Source of the DNA: an uncultured Myxococcales bacterium
GTDB lineage: Bacteria > Myxococcota > Myxococcia > Myxococcales > Myxococcaceae
Direction: 5' to 3'
DNA: 64,000 bases
NCBI GenBank assembly: GCA_937980205.1
Contig: CALJKW010000042.1
Span: 62,001-126,000, forward strand
Shown here: piece after piece, positions 52,310 to 63,900 of the stretch
How the letters are laid out: every line of letters starts with the position of its first letter
Numbering within the stretch: position 1 is the first letter of the stretch
Notes under the pieces: model-generated
The model's database searches: none
The model's input: the letters and a program-made list of their open reading frames with translations, nothing else
What the model was told of the DNA's origin: nothing
Translations under genes and position numbers: made by a program

Positions 52310-53029
52310 ATGACGCGCGCCCTTGTCGTGATGTGTTCTCTCGTCGCTTCCTTCGCCTTCGCCCAGGGCAAGACGCTCAAGGACAAGGAAGAGATCAAGT
52401 TCAACGAGATCGAGCGTGGCTTCACGGTCGAGGCGGCTGCTGGCTGGGCGCCGCTGTTCAACCTGCCGGGCAACCAGATCGACTTCGACATGGGCGTGAA
52501 CGTCGGCTGCAAGCGGGCCGGCGCTTCGCTCAGCAACCAGGCCATCCGCGTCGAGGTCGGGGCCGACATCGGCTCGCGCGGCGACGATCCGCGCACGGCC
52601 GTGCCGCTGCTCGTGGTGACCGCGATGATGCAGGCCGCGCAGGCCCGCGGCGGTACCGATTACCTCGGCACCTCGAGCAACAACACGGGCCCGAACGGCG
52701 CTTGCGTCTCGACCGAAGGCACCAACCCCTCCGGCGACTTCTCGATGCTCGCCGCCGGCCTCGCCGCCAAGGTGAACATCATCGGCTTCGCCGACAGCCA
52801 GGACGTCAAGCGCCTCTGGGTCTACGCGCGCGCGGCGGGCGGCGTGAACTTCTACTTCCCGAACACGCTGATCCGGCAGACCGACTTCCTGCTGCAGGCC
52901 GGAGCGGGGGTCGAGTACTACACGCGACTGCGCCACTTCGCCATCGGACTCGAAGCAATGTTCCAGATGTTGTTCGTAACCACGACTTTTGGAGTGACGC
53001 TGACGCCCACGCTGCGCTACTCGTTCTAG
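52310..53029 (+). CDS. gltH: Gliding motility outer-membrane beta-barrel protein GltH
   Basis: A 239-residue protein with signal MTRALVVMCSLVASFAFAQ. The mature part alternates polar and nonpolar residues in short strands (VEAAAGWAPLFNL, IRVEVGADIGS, FAIGLEAMFQMLFV) and ends TLRYSF, with the C-terminal phenylalanine typical of BAM substrates. In M. xanthus GltH is one of the outer-membrane barrels, with GltA and GltB, that reach the surface in the gliding machine. Two cysteines (GCKRAG, GACVST) may pair. Assignment rests on the barrel features and its position after gltG. Confidence 0.8.
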   Translation: MTRALVVMCSLVASFAFAQGKTLKDKEEIKFNEIERGFTVEAAAGWAPLFNLPGNQIDFDMGVNVGCKRAGASLSNQAIRVEVGADIGSRGDDPRTAVPLLVVTAMMQAAQARGGTDYLGTSSNNTGPNGACVSTEGTNPSGDFSMLAAGLAAKVNIIGFADSQDVKRLWVYARAAGGVNFYFPNTLIRQTDFLLQAGAGVEYYTRLRHFAIGLEAMFQMLFVTTTFGVTLTPTLRYSF

Positions 53030-53034
53030 GCACT

Positions 53035-54834
53035 ATGCCTGGACAAAATGAGCGAGGCCCCGCGCCGGGTGGGCGGGGTGAGCGCGGTGGAGGATTCGGT
53101 GGTCGCGGTGGGCGCGAAGGCGGCGGAGGCCGTGGCCGCGGAGGTGATCGCGGCGACCGGCGCGGTGGCCGGGGAGGTCGCGACGACAAGCGCGGCGGCG
53201 GCAGCGGCTCGTTCCGCGTCGCCAACGAGCTCGGTCCCCTCGAGAAGGCCCTGTCGAAGGCCGACTACGGCGCGCAGCTGCAGGCGCTCGAGTCCGTCTA
53301 CAAGGCGCTTCGCCCCCTGCGGCTGAAGTCCATCGACGGCCTCGATCTCGCCACCAAGGGCAAGGTGCTGACGTCGCTGTTGCGCGTCGGCCGCCAGCCG
53401 AAGCCGGCCGACGAAGCGCCGGCGGCGGCTCCTGCGGCTGAGGCGCCTCCGCCTGCCGAGGCAGCGCCTGCAGAGGCTCCGCCCGCAGAGGCCCCGCCTG
53501 CAGACGCTCCGCCGGCGGAGGCGGCGGCTCCGGCCGAAGGCGCGCCGCCCGCTGAGGCGACGGCTGCGGAGGGTGCTGCTCCCGCGGAAGCGGCAGCGCC
53601 CGCGCCGGCGGCCCCGGCGCCCGAGGCTCCCAAGCCGGTCACCAAGCTCTCGCAGTGGCAGGACGTGATGCACCTGCTGGGTCGCGTGTGGCGCGCGGTC
53701 GGCGACGAAGAGAAGGCGGCGCGCGCGTTCGAGGCGAGCGGGCGTGCGGCTCCCGAGGCCGATGCGCCGCTGCCGGAAGAGCCGGCGCAGGCGCAGGGCG
53801 GCGGCAACAGCGCCCCCACCGGTCGGGAGCACCGCGGAGGCCGTCGCGATCGCCCCGAGCGCGGCGAGCGTCCTCCGCGCACCGAGAAGCTCACGCCGGG
53901 CGACTGGCGCTACAAGGCGCGCGAGATCGAAGAGAAGGGCCGCACCCGCGACGCCGGCAAGATGCACGAAGAGCACGAGTCGTTCGCCGAGGCCTCGCGG
54001 CTGTACGAGGTCGGCGGCGACTTCAAGGCGGCGCTGCGCTGCGCGTTCCGCGCGAAGGACGAGGCGCGCGTCGAGAAGCTCAAGGCGCACGTTCCGGCCG
54101 AGGAGGTCCCCAAGATCCTCGAGCAGGCGCAGGCGTGGGAGCAGCTCATGGAGCACCACGTGAAGACCGGCAACTACGAGGCGGTCGCGCGGCTCTACGA
54201 GCGGGCGAAGCAGTTCGACCAGGCGGCGCTGGCCTACGAGCGGGCAGGGAAGCTCTCGCTCGCGCGCAAGGCGTACGAGCGCGCGAAAGACCTGCCGGCG
54301 GTGAACCGGGTTCGCGATCTCGAGGTCAAGAAGCTCATCGAGCGCGGCGACCGGCTCGGAGCCGCCACGCTGCTCATGGGCGCGGCGATGAAGGACGCGG
54401 CGCTCGAGGCGCTCAAGGGCCTCCCGGGCCCGAAGGCGTTCCGCTTCATGCAGAAGCTGAAGCTCGACTCCGACGCGCTCGCGTTCGCGAAGGCCGAGGT
54501 CGAGAAGGCGATCGCCGAGAAGGCGCACGCGACACACGCGCGCTGGCTCGAGATGCTGGGCGACACCGCGGCGGCCGTCGAGGCGTGGCTGCTCGCCGAG
54601 CGGAAGGACAAGGCGCTGCCGCTGCTCGAGCAGCTCGGGAACTGGGCGAAGGCCGCCGAGATGGCCGAGCAGCTGGGCCAGCTCGACAAGGCGCAGGAGC
54701 TCTTCCACCGGGCGAACGACCAGGAGAACGCCGAGCGCGTGGCGAAGCTGCCCCGGCCGGCTGTCCAGCCGGCTCCGCCGCCTGAGGATCCCGCCGACGA
54801 AGACGTCAAGCCCGACGCCTCGCCGGCCTCGTAA
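53035..54834 (+). CDS. Cytoplasmic TPR-like protein with RGG-rich N-terminus and Ala/Pro linker
   Basis: A 599-residue protein from ATG 53035, 5 bp after gltH, without a signal peptide. Residues 8-58 are an RGG/RG-rich tract (RGGRGGRDDKRGGG and many more). Residues about 125-205 are an Ala/Pro/Glu repeat. The rest are helical hairpin repeats (TGNYEAVARLYERAKQFDQA, ALAYERAGKLSLARKAYERA, AKDLPAVNRV). This position, between gltH and gltI, holds uncharacterised genes in M. xanthus. A scaffold working with the TPR giant GltI is plausible. The RGG tract could bind RNA or other polyanions. Confidence 0.72.
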   Translation: MPGQNERGPAPGGRGERGGGFGGRGGREGGGGRGRGGDRGDRRGGRGGRDDKRGGGSGSFRVANELGPLEKALSKADYGAQLQALESVYKALRPLRLKSIDGLDLATKGKVLTSLLRVGRQPKPADEAPAAAPAAEAPPPAEAAPAEAPPAEAPPADAPPAEAAAPAEGAPPAEATAAEGAAPAEAAAPAPAAPAPEAPKPVTKLSQWQDVMHLLGRVWRAVGDEEKAARAFEASGRAAPEADAPLPEEPAQAQGGGNSAPTGREHRGGRRDRPERGERPPRTEKLTPGDWRYKAREIEEKGRTRDAGKMHEEHESFAEASRLYEVGGDFKAALRCAFRAKDEARVEKLKAHVPAEEVPKILEQAQAWEQLMEHHVKTGNYEAVARLYERAKQFDQAALAYERAGKLSLARKAYERAKDLPAVNRVRDLEVKKLIERGDRLGAATLLMGAAMKDAALEALKGLPGPKAFRFMQKLKLDSDALAFAKAEVEKAIAEKAHATHARWLEMLGDTAAAVEAWLLAERKDKALPLLEQLGNWAKAAEMAEQLGQLDKAQELFHRANDQENAERVAKLPRPAVQPAPPPEDPADEDVKPDASPAS

Positions 54835-54869
54835 CGCCCCTCAGCCCGGCCCTCACCCTACGAGGGGCG
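54835..54869 (+). repeat. REP-like hairpin before gltI
   Basis: Arms CGCCCCTC (54835-54842) and GAGGGGCG (54862-54869) flank a 19-base loop. The element begins right after the preceding stop codon. It shares CCCTACGAGGG with the cmk hairpin at 23589-23614, on the opposite strand. The following AAATCGTTCTT is too poor in T for a good terminator. Confidence 0.4.
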
Positions 54870-54918
54870 AAATCGTTCTTGAATCCGGGGCTTGGGAGTA
54901 CATTCCCGCCACCGGATC

Positions 54919-57900
54919 ATGGCCAAAGACGACACCGAAGCGCAGCTCGAGAAATCGGGCCGCGTCGAAGAGCTCATCAGACTTTACGAAGGTCGCTCGA
55001 AGGACGTTCCGAGCGCCGACGAAGCGGGTCACCTGCTCTCACGCGCCGGCGAATTGGCGCGCGAGAAGCTCAAGAACCTCGCCCGCGCCGAGGAGCTGTA
55101 CCGCCGTGCGCTCGTCTACGCGCCGAACGCGCGCGAGGCGCTCGAGGGCCTGCGCGCCCTCTACGAGCAGCGCAACGACGCCGCCGCGCTGGCAGACGTG
55201 ATCGAGCGGCTTGCGGCCGCGACCGAAGGCCCGGCCGCCGCGCAGCTGTACCTGAAGGCCGCGAACCTCTTCGAGACCAAGCTGCAGCGCCGAGACCGGG
55301 CGGTGCTGTGCTGCCAGCTCGCGAGCAAGGCGGCTCCGCAGGAGCGCCAGGCGTTCCAGATGTCGCGCCGGCTGCTGCTGGCCGACGGCCGCTACCTTCC
55401 GGCGTTCGAGTCGCTCGAGCGCGAGCGCGGCATCTTGGGCGAGCGCGACCTCGTCGAGGACTACCTCGGGTTCGCCGAGGCGCTCGTCGAAGATCCGCAC
55501 CAGCACGACCTCGCGAACAAGGCCATCGAGCGCGTGCTCGCCGTCGACGCGAAGAACGCTCGCGCCCTCGCCGCGAAGGCGACGATGGAGAAGCTCCCCG
55601 AGATCTGGAAGGACAAGGTCCGCGAGCTGCGCTCGAAGTCGCTCGACGAGCGCGACCGCCGCACGGCGGCGCGGCTCTCGCTGCAGGTCGCGAAGCTGTT
55701 CTCGTTCTTCGAGCCCGGCTCGACCCAGAAGGTGAAGGAGGCGCTCGATCGCTGCTTCCTGCTCTGGCCGGCGATGCCCGACGCCCTCGACCTGCTCGAG
55801 AAGGTCTCGGAGAAGGCCGGCGACTTCAACGTCGCGGTCCAGGTCTTCACGAAGCTGGCCGCCGAGACGAAGGACAAGCAGGCTCAGGTCGACCTGTTGC
55901 TGCGCGTCGGCACGGTGCAGCTGTCGCGGCTCGGCAACGCAGCCGCGGCGCTCGAGTCGTTCGACAAGGCGACGAAGCTCGACCCGTCTCGCGCAGACGC
56001 CGCGGGCTCCGCGAGCGAGGCGCTCATCGAGCAGGGCAAGGTGAAGGAAGGCCTCGAGGTCCTCGAGCGCCACCTCGCCGGCCTCAAAGAGAAAGACGCG
56101 AAGGTCACGCTGCACCTGCGCCTTGCGGACATGTGGGCCAGCGCGGCGAAAGACCCTGCCTCGGCGCGCAAGCACCTCGAGGCGGCCGCGAAGCTCGACC
56201 CGACGAACGCGAACGCCGCGTACCGGCTCGCGAAGATGTTGGCCGACGCCGAAGATCTCGAGGCGCTGTGGCCGCAGCTGGAGCTCGCGATGTCCGCGCC
56301 GCGCCCGGCGAAGGAGAAGGTCTCGTTCCTCGAAGCGGTCGCGATGCTCTACGAGGACGCGGGCGATCACGGCCGCGCGTTCCAGGCGCTCGGGTGGGCG
56401 CTGCCGCTCGAGCCCGACCGGCCCGGTCTGCTGAAGGCCCTGTCCGAGATGGCGCAGAAGGCGCAGGCGCTGCCTCTGCTCGCCGGCGCGCTGAAGCGGG
56501 CCGCGACGCTCGCCACCGACGCGAAGGTCTCGGCGGAGCTGTGGCGCGCGCTCGCGACGCTGCTGCAGGGCGAGCTCGGCAAGCCCGTCGACGCGCTCGA
56601 GGCGTGGCACGAGGTCGCGAAGAAGAGCCCGAACGACATCTCGGCAGAGCAGGCGATTCAGCTCATCCAGAAGTCGCTGGTCGAGGCCCCGCAGGATCCG
56701 CGCTCGAAGCTGGAGGCCGAGGCGCGGCGCCTCGAGTCGACGGCCGCCGACCCGGGCGCCGCGGCCGAGGTGTACCGGAAGATCCTCGAGCTCGAGCCCG
56801 ACAGCGTTCCGACGCTGAAGAAGCTCGGCGCGGCGTACACGTCGCTGGGCCAGTGGGAGCAGGTGGCCGTCGTCGCCGAGCGGCTGATGGCGCTCGCCGA
56901 GTCTGGCGCCGATCGCGCCGAGTGGCGCAGCCGCCTCGCGCAGCTCTACGCCGAGCGGCTCAACCGCCGCGACGAAGCCGCGAAGCTGTTCATGCAGCTG
57001 CTCGCCGAGGGCGCCGACAGCGCCGCGGTGATCGGCGGCCTCGAGCGGCTGGCGGCGCAGGGCGTGCGGCAGGCCGAGATCTCGCGCGCGCTCGCTCCGC
57101 AGTACGCGAAGGCGGGCGACTACCAGCGGCAGGTGGCGTCGCTGCTCGTGCAGCTGTCGAGCTCGCAGGAGAAGGACGAGCAGAAGGGCCTGCTCGACCT
57201 GCTCGCCGAGACGACCGAGAAGCGGCTGCTCGACGAGCGCGCGGCGTACGAGTACCGGCTGCGCGGCCTCGCGCTCGATCCCGGCGACTCGACGTTCCGC
57301 GCCGAGGCGCTGCGGCTCGCCCGCGCGCAGAAGGTCCACGCCGAGTACTCGCGCTTCCTCACGGAAGCCGCGGCGAAGGTCGAAGACGCCGCGCTCGCGC
57401 GCTCGCTGACGCTGGACGCCGCCGAGGTCGCGGCGGAGGCCGGCTCGATCGACGACAGCGCGTCGGCGCTCAAGGCGGCGCTCAACAAGAACCCCGACGA
57501 CGCCGAGGTGCTCGCGCGGCTGTCGGCGCTGTACCTGAAGGCGGGGCGGCTCTCGGACGCGGACGGCGTGCTGCGCCGCCAGCTCTTGCTCGCCGAAGAC
57601 GCGGAGAAAGAGCAGCTGTACCTGCAGCTCGCCAAGGTCTCGAGCGATCTGTCTCGCCCCCGCGAGGCGGCGATCGCGCTGGCCGAGGCGATCAAGTTCG
57701 GGGCGCCCGAGGCCGAGCACCTGCCGAAGCTCGCCCAGCTGCTCGAGCAGGCCGGCAAGGCCGAAGAGCTCGCGCACGTGCTGGCGCGGCTCATCGCGAT
57801 CGCCGAAGCCGCGGGCGACACCGAGAAGGCGCACCAGCTCTCGCTCAAGCGCGCGAAGCTCGAAGAGACCTCGCTCGGCGACAAGGCGGGCGCGGTGAAG

Positions 57901-60900
57901 CACTACGCCGAGGTGCTGACGCGCAAGGCGTCGGACCCCGAGGCCATCGCGGCGCTCGAAGGGCTGATGGGCGAAGAGGCGACGCGCGAAGACGCCGCGC
58001 GGGCGCTGCTGCCCGCGTACGACGCGGTGAAGGACCACCGCAAGATGGTCGGCGCGCTGGCGGCGATCGCCGCCGCGACGAAGGACGGCCTCGAGAAGCT
58101 CAACGCGCTGAAGCAGGCCGCCAAGATCCACTCGACGCACCTGCGCCAGCCCGAGCAGGCGTTCGCGTCGATGGCCGAGGCGCTGCGGCTGGTGCCCGAC
58201 GACGCCGAGATCCGCGTCCAGACGCGCACGGCGGCCGAAGAGGCCGACCTGCTCGACGCGTACGCCGAGCTGATGAGCGAGCTGCTCGAGGGCCGCTCGC
58301 CGGCGGTCGCGCTCGCGCTGCACAAAGAGCTCGCCGACGTCTACGAGAAGAAGCTCAACGACCAGGCGAACGCGGTCAAGCACCTGCACGAGGTGCTCAA
58401 GCACGACGCCAAGAACGCCGACGCGCTGAAGGCGCTGCACCGCCTGCACCGCGCGCGCGAGGAGTGGAGCGAGCTCGTCCCCATCGTCGAGATGCTCGCT
58501 GCGGCGGCCGCCGACCCGGCGGAGAAGACCGAGCTCGACCGCGAAGCCGCGATCCTCTGCGAGCAGAAGCTCGAAGACTTCGAGCGCGCGTCGGTGAACT
58601 GGCGCTCGATCGCCGCGCGCGACGTGCTCGCGAAGGACGCGGCGACGGCGCTCGATCGCCTCTACACGAAGCTCGACCGCCCGCAGGAGCTCGCGTTCGC
58701 GCTCGAGCTGCGCCGCAACCAGGAAGGGCAGAGCCCGCAGGGCCGCGAGCTCGCCTTCCGCCTCGCGCAGCTGCGCGTGTCGAAGCTCAACGACCCCGCC
58801 GGCGCGCTGCAGATGTACCGGCAGATCCTCACCGAAGATCCGTCGCACCCCGGCGCGACGGAGGCGCTGGAGAACTGGGCGCGCTCGGACTCCGCGGACA
58901 GCGCGGCGGCCATCGAGATCCTCGATCCGGTGCTGGCGCGGTCGGGAGATCACGCGCGGCGCATCGCCATTCGCGAGTCGCGCTTCGCCGGCGCGACCGC
59001 CGGTGAGCGCGCGCGCCTGTCGGCGGAGATCCGCGCCATCTACGAGCGCGACATGGGGCAGCCGCAGGCCGCCTTCATGAACGCGCTGAAGGCGTTCACG
59101 GAGGGCATCGACCGCGAGGGCATTCGGCCCGAGCTCGAGCGCCTGGCGCGCGAGACCGAGGCGTTCGAAGAGCTCGCCGAGATCTACGAAGACGCCGCCG
59201 CCGAGTCGCAGGACGAGCAGCAGGTGTCGCTGTTCCGCCGCGCGGCCGAGATCCGCGAGCAGCTGCAGCAGCCGGACGACGCGATCCGCGACTGGAAGGC
59301 GCTGCTCGAGCTGCAGCCGCAAGACCGCCAGGCGCTCGACTCGCTGTCGCGCCTGTTCGAGAAGTCGCAGAACGCGAAGTCGCTGTCCGAGGTGCTCGCG
59401 CGCAAGGCCCAGGTCGCGCAGGACCCGGCCGAGCGCTTCGAGCTGCTGGTGAAGGCGGGCGAGGCGTTCGAGGCGAGCGGCAACGACGCCGCGGCGATCG
59501 ACGCGTTCAAGTCGGCGCTGGCGCTCAAGCGCGACCCGGCCGCGTTCGTGGCGCTGGACCGGCTGTTCGGCAAGGCGAAGCGGTTCATGGAGCAGGCCGA
59601 CGTGCTCGACCAGCTCGCCGCGATCACGAACGACGACACGATGCGCCTGCAGTACCTCTTGCGGCGCGCCCAGCTGCTCGAGAAGGAAGGGCAGCACGTG
59701 GAGTCGCTGCGCGCCTTCGGCACCGTGCTCGAGGTGTCTCCGCTCGAGGCGAACGCGATTGCGGGCCTCGAGCGCCTGATGGCGGTCGAGCAGGTGCGGC
59801 CCGACGCGGCCCGCCTGCTGGAGCCCTGCTACCGGCGCCTCAAGGACATCAAGAAGCTGGTCGACGTGCTCGAGGTGCGCGTGTCGATCGCGAACCCCGA
59901 GCTGCGGCTGCCGCTGTTCACCGAGATCGCGGTGCTGCGCGAGGGGCTGGGGCAGAAGCCGCTGGCGTTCGCGTCGCGCCTGCGCGCGTTCGCCGAGGCG
60001 CCGCAAGACGAGCAGACGCGCGAAGAGCTCGAGCGGCTGGCGGCGGACCTGGGGTCGTTCGAAGAGCTCGCGGCGGCGTACGAAGATCAGCTCGAGCGCG
60101 GCGCCGACGAGCAGCTCTCGGACGATCTGTGGCGGCGGCTCGCGGCGATCTACGGCGATCGCCTGCAGCGGCTCGATCTGGCGGCGCGCGCGTGGAACGA
60201 GGTGCTCACGCGAGATCCGCGCAACCTGTTCGTGCTCGATCAGCTCGCGCGCATCTTCCGCAAGACGAGCGACTTCAAGAACCTGTCGCTGGTGATGCGG
60301 CGCCAGCTGGCGCTCGAGGCGAACGTCACCTCGCAGGTGAACCTCTTGTTCGAGCTGGCGAACCTGGCCGAGGAGACGCTCTCCGACAAGGCGCTGGCGG
60401 CGCAGTGCTACCAGGAGATCCTCGAGCGGCGGCCGGAGGACCCGAACGCCATCAAGTTCCTCGCGCGCGTGCTCAGCGAGACCGAGCGGTACCCCGAGCT
60501 CGCGGTGCTGATCGGCCGCGAGATCCAGCTCGCCGAGCAGCGCGGCCAGACGGAGCAGGCGCTCGAGCTGATGGTGCGCCTGGGCCGCCTCAAGCTCTCG
60601 CGCCTCAACGATCCGCGCGGCGGCCTCTCGATGTTCCAGGAGGTGCTCAAGCGGAAAGCCGCGCACGCGGGCGCGGTCGGCGCGCTGGAAGAGATGGCGC
60701 GGTCGGAGTCTCCGCTCAAAGGTGAAGCGGCGAGCACGCTCGAGCCGGTGTTCGCAGGCGAGGGCGAGCACCTGAAGCTGGTGCAGATGCTCGAGTCGCG
60801 GGTGTCGTCCGAGCCCGACCCGCGCGAGCGCGTCACGCTGCTGAAGAAGATCTCCGAGGTCTACACGACGCAGATGGACAACGGCGAGATGGCGTTCGTG

Positions 60901-63900
60901 ACGGCGGCGCGCGCGCTGCGCGAGCTGCCCGACGACGCCGGAGCGCTGGAGCTGGTCTTGAGGCTGTACCAGCGCGCCGATGCCATCGACGAGGTGCAGG
61001 CGGTGCTGCAGGAGGTCGCTCCGAAGGCGGCCGACGACGCGCGCCGGGCCGAGCTGTACCGGGCGCTGGCGCGCATCGCGGCGCTGAACGAAGAGACCGA
61101 AGAGTCCATCGACGCGTGGAAGCGGGTGCTCGAGCTGGCCCCGACGGACCCCGAAGCGCTCGAGACGGTGGGCAAGCTGCTCGCGAAGGGCGGGCGGGTG
61201 CAGGAGCTCATCGACGTGCTCAAGCGCCAGCTCGCGATGGCGGACGACCCGCAGCGGCGCGCGGGGCTCTTGTTCCAGATGGGCTCGCTGCAGCAGGACT
61301 ACCTGAAGGATCAGGCCGGCGCGCTGGCGACGTTCCGCCGGCTGCTCGAGATCGCTCCGGAAGAGCCGCACGCGCTCGAGCGGATGGACCGGCTGTGCGA
61401 GGCGCAGGAGCGCTGGCCCGAGCTCGCCGACGTGCTCGCGCGGCGGCTGAAGGTCGCGCAGGGCGACGCGCTGTTCGCGGCGAAGTACCGCTTGGGGCTC
61501 GTTCGCGAGACGAAGCTGCTCGACAAGGCGGGGGCGATCGACCTGTACACCGAGCTGTTGCAGTCGGACCCGCGGAACTCCGGCGCGCTGACGCGCATGG
61601 AGGCGATCGTCGCGAAGGAGCCGCAGAACCTCATCGCGGTCGACGTGCTGATGAAGGCGTATCGCGCGACCGGCGATCTCGCGAAGCTGGCGCAGGTCAT
61701 CGAGGCGCGCGTGGCGGTGTCTCCCGACTCGTACGAGCGGAAGATGCTGCTCATCGAGCTGGCGTCGGTGCGCGACGCGCAGGACGAGCCCGAGCTCGCG
61801 TTCCTCGCGCTGTGGCGCGCGTTCAAGGAAGACCCGAACGACGCCGAGCTGCGCAAGCGGCTCGAGACCACGGCCGAAGCGGCGAAGAGCTACGAAGAGC
61901 TCGTCTCGGCGTACGAAGACGAGCTGCCCCGCATCGCCGAGGCGCAGGACGCGGCGTACATCTGTCTGAAGGTCGGTCAGATCCTCGACACGAAGCTGCG
62001 CGAGGCCGACCGCGCGGTGGCGTTCTACGAGAAGGCCCGCGAGATTCAGCCGGAGATCGGCAACCGCGCGCTGCCGGCGCTCGATCGCATCTACGGCAAC
62101 CTGGGCCAGTACGAGCAGCAGGCCGGGGTGCTCGACGCGCTGGCGTCGATCGCTCCAGAGGCGCAGGAGCGCGTGGCGCTGCTCTTCCGGCTCGGTCAGC
62201 TCGCGATGGAGAAGCTCGACAGCCCCGACCGCGCGGCCGCGGCGTTCGAGAAGATCCTCGGCATCGATCCGAAGCACCTGCCTTCGTTGCGCGCGCTCGA
62301 GCAGCTCTACGACAGCGCGCAGACGCACGAGAAGCTGTACCGCGTGCTCGAGGCGCAGAAGGAAGGGGCTCAGGGCGCGGAGCGCGAGCGCATCCTCCAG
62401 CGCATCGCGAGCGTCGCCGCCGAAGGGCTCGGCAACGTCGAGGAGTCGATCAACGTCTACCGCGAGCTGCTCGCGAAGAACCCGCGCAACGAGCAGGCGT
62501 TCGCGCAGCTCGAGAAGCTGCTCGACAAGGCGGGGCAGCACGCCGAGCTGTTCGAGCTGCTCAAGGGCAAGCTGACCGTCACCGTCGACCCGCGCGAGCT
62601 CGTGCGGCTGAACGAGAAGGTCGGCCGCGTGCTGTTCCAGCAGCTCGGCAAGGCGGAAGAGGCGATCGCGTACTTCAAGGCCGCGCTCGAGCGCGACGCG
62701 CGCCACCGCGGCGCGCTGGAGTGCCTGCGCGACATCTTCGAGCAGATGGAGCGCAAGGACGATCTCGTCATCGTCCTGCGCCGCCTCATTCCGCTGCAGG
62801 AGGACGCGACGGGCGTGAAGGGCCTGCGCATTCGCCTGGGCGAGGTGCTCGCGCAGGGTGGCCGTCGCGAAGAGGCGCTGGACGCGGCCCGCCGCGCGCT
62901 CGAGGTCGAGCCGCACGCGGTGCCGGAGCTCGAGCGGGTCGTGAACATCTTCATGACGCTCAAGGCGTACCCGGACGCGGTGCGCGCCCTCGAGCTCAAG
63001 AGCACGGTGTTCCAGACGCTGGAAGACCGCGAGGCGGCGGTCGCCACGATGTTCCAGGTCGCCGACCTGTGGACGGACACGGCACACAAGCCCGAGGCGT
63101 CGGGCCCGGCGCTCGAGCGGATCCTCGAGATCGATCCCTCGAACCGCGTGGCGTACGAGCGGGCGCTCAAGCTCTACAGCTCGGTCAACGACTGGCGCGC
63201 GTACACGACGGCGATGGACCGCTACCTCGCGAACCTCGTCACCGACGAGGAGAAGGTGGCGAGCCTCAAAGAGCTCGCGCAGGTGCAGGAGCAGCGGCTC
63301 GGCCAGAAGGACGTCGCGTTCCTGAAGCTGTTGCGCGCGGTCGAGCTCGCTCCGGCGGACCACGAGCTGCGCGAGCAGGTCGAGCGGCTGGCGGACGAGA
63401 CGGAAGGGTACGAAGAGCTCGCGACGGCGTACGAGCACGTGGCGGACAACGTGCCGCGCGGGCCGCTCGCCGAGCGGCTGTACCTGGTGCTCGCGAAGGT
63501 GCAGAGCGAGAAGCTCAACGACATGCCCGGCGCGGAAGCGTCGCTGCGCAAGATCCTCGAGTTCGACCCCACGAACGAGATCGCGCTCGACACGCTGGCG
63601 CAGCTCTTCTCGGGCCGCGGCAAGGACAAGGAGTACATCGTCGCGCTCGAGCAGAAGCTCGAGGCGGCGGGCTCGATCGAGCGGCGCAAGGAGATCTTGC
63701 GCGAGATCGCCCGCGTCTTCGCCGAGCGGATGAACAACCCGCGCGAGGCTCAAGGCGCCCTCGAGCGGGCGCTCGAGCTCGAGCCCGACGCGCAGACGCT
63801 GCAGAGCCTCATCGCGCTGCAGCGGGCGGGAGAGGACTTCGCCGGCGTCGCGAACTCGCTGTTGCGAATGCGCGACATCGCGGCGACTCCCGAGGAGCGC

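Noticed and set aside
54879..59006. A plus-strand open frame of 1375 codons offset from gltI
   Set aside because: It is out of frame with the clear TPR sequence that starts at ATG 54919 and has an Arg-rich nonsense composition.
55039..63753. A 2904-codon open frame on the minus strand
   Set aside because: It lies wholly antisense to the gltI TPR gene, is extremely rich in Arg, Leu, Val and His, has no domain, and arises because GC-rich codon bias removes stops on the opposite strand.
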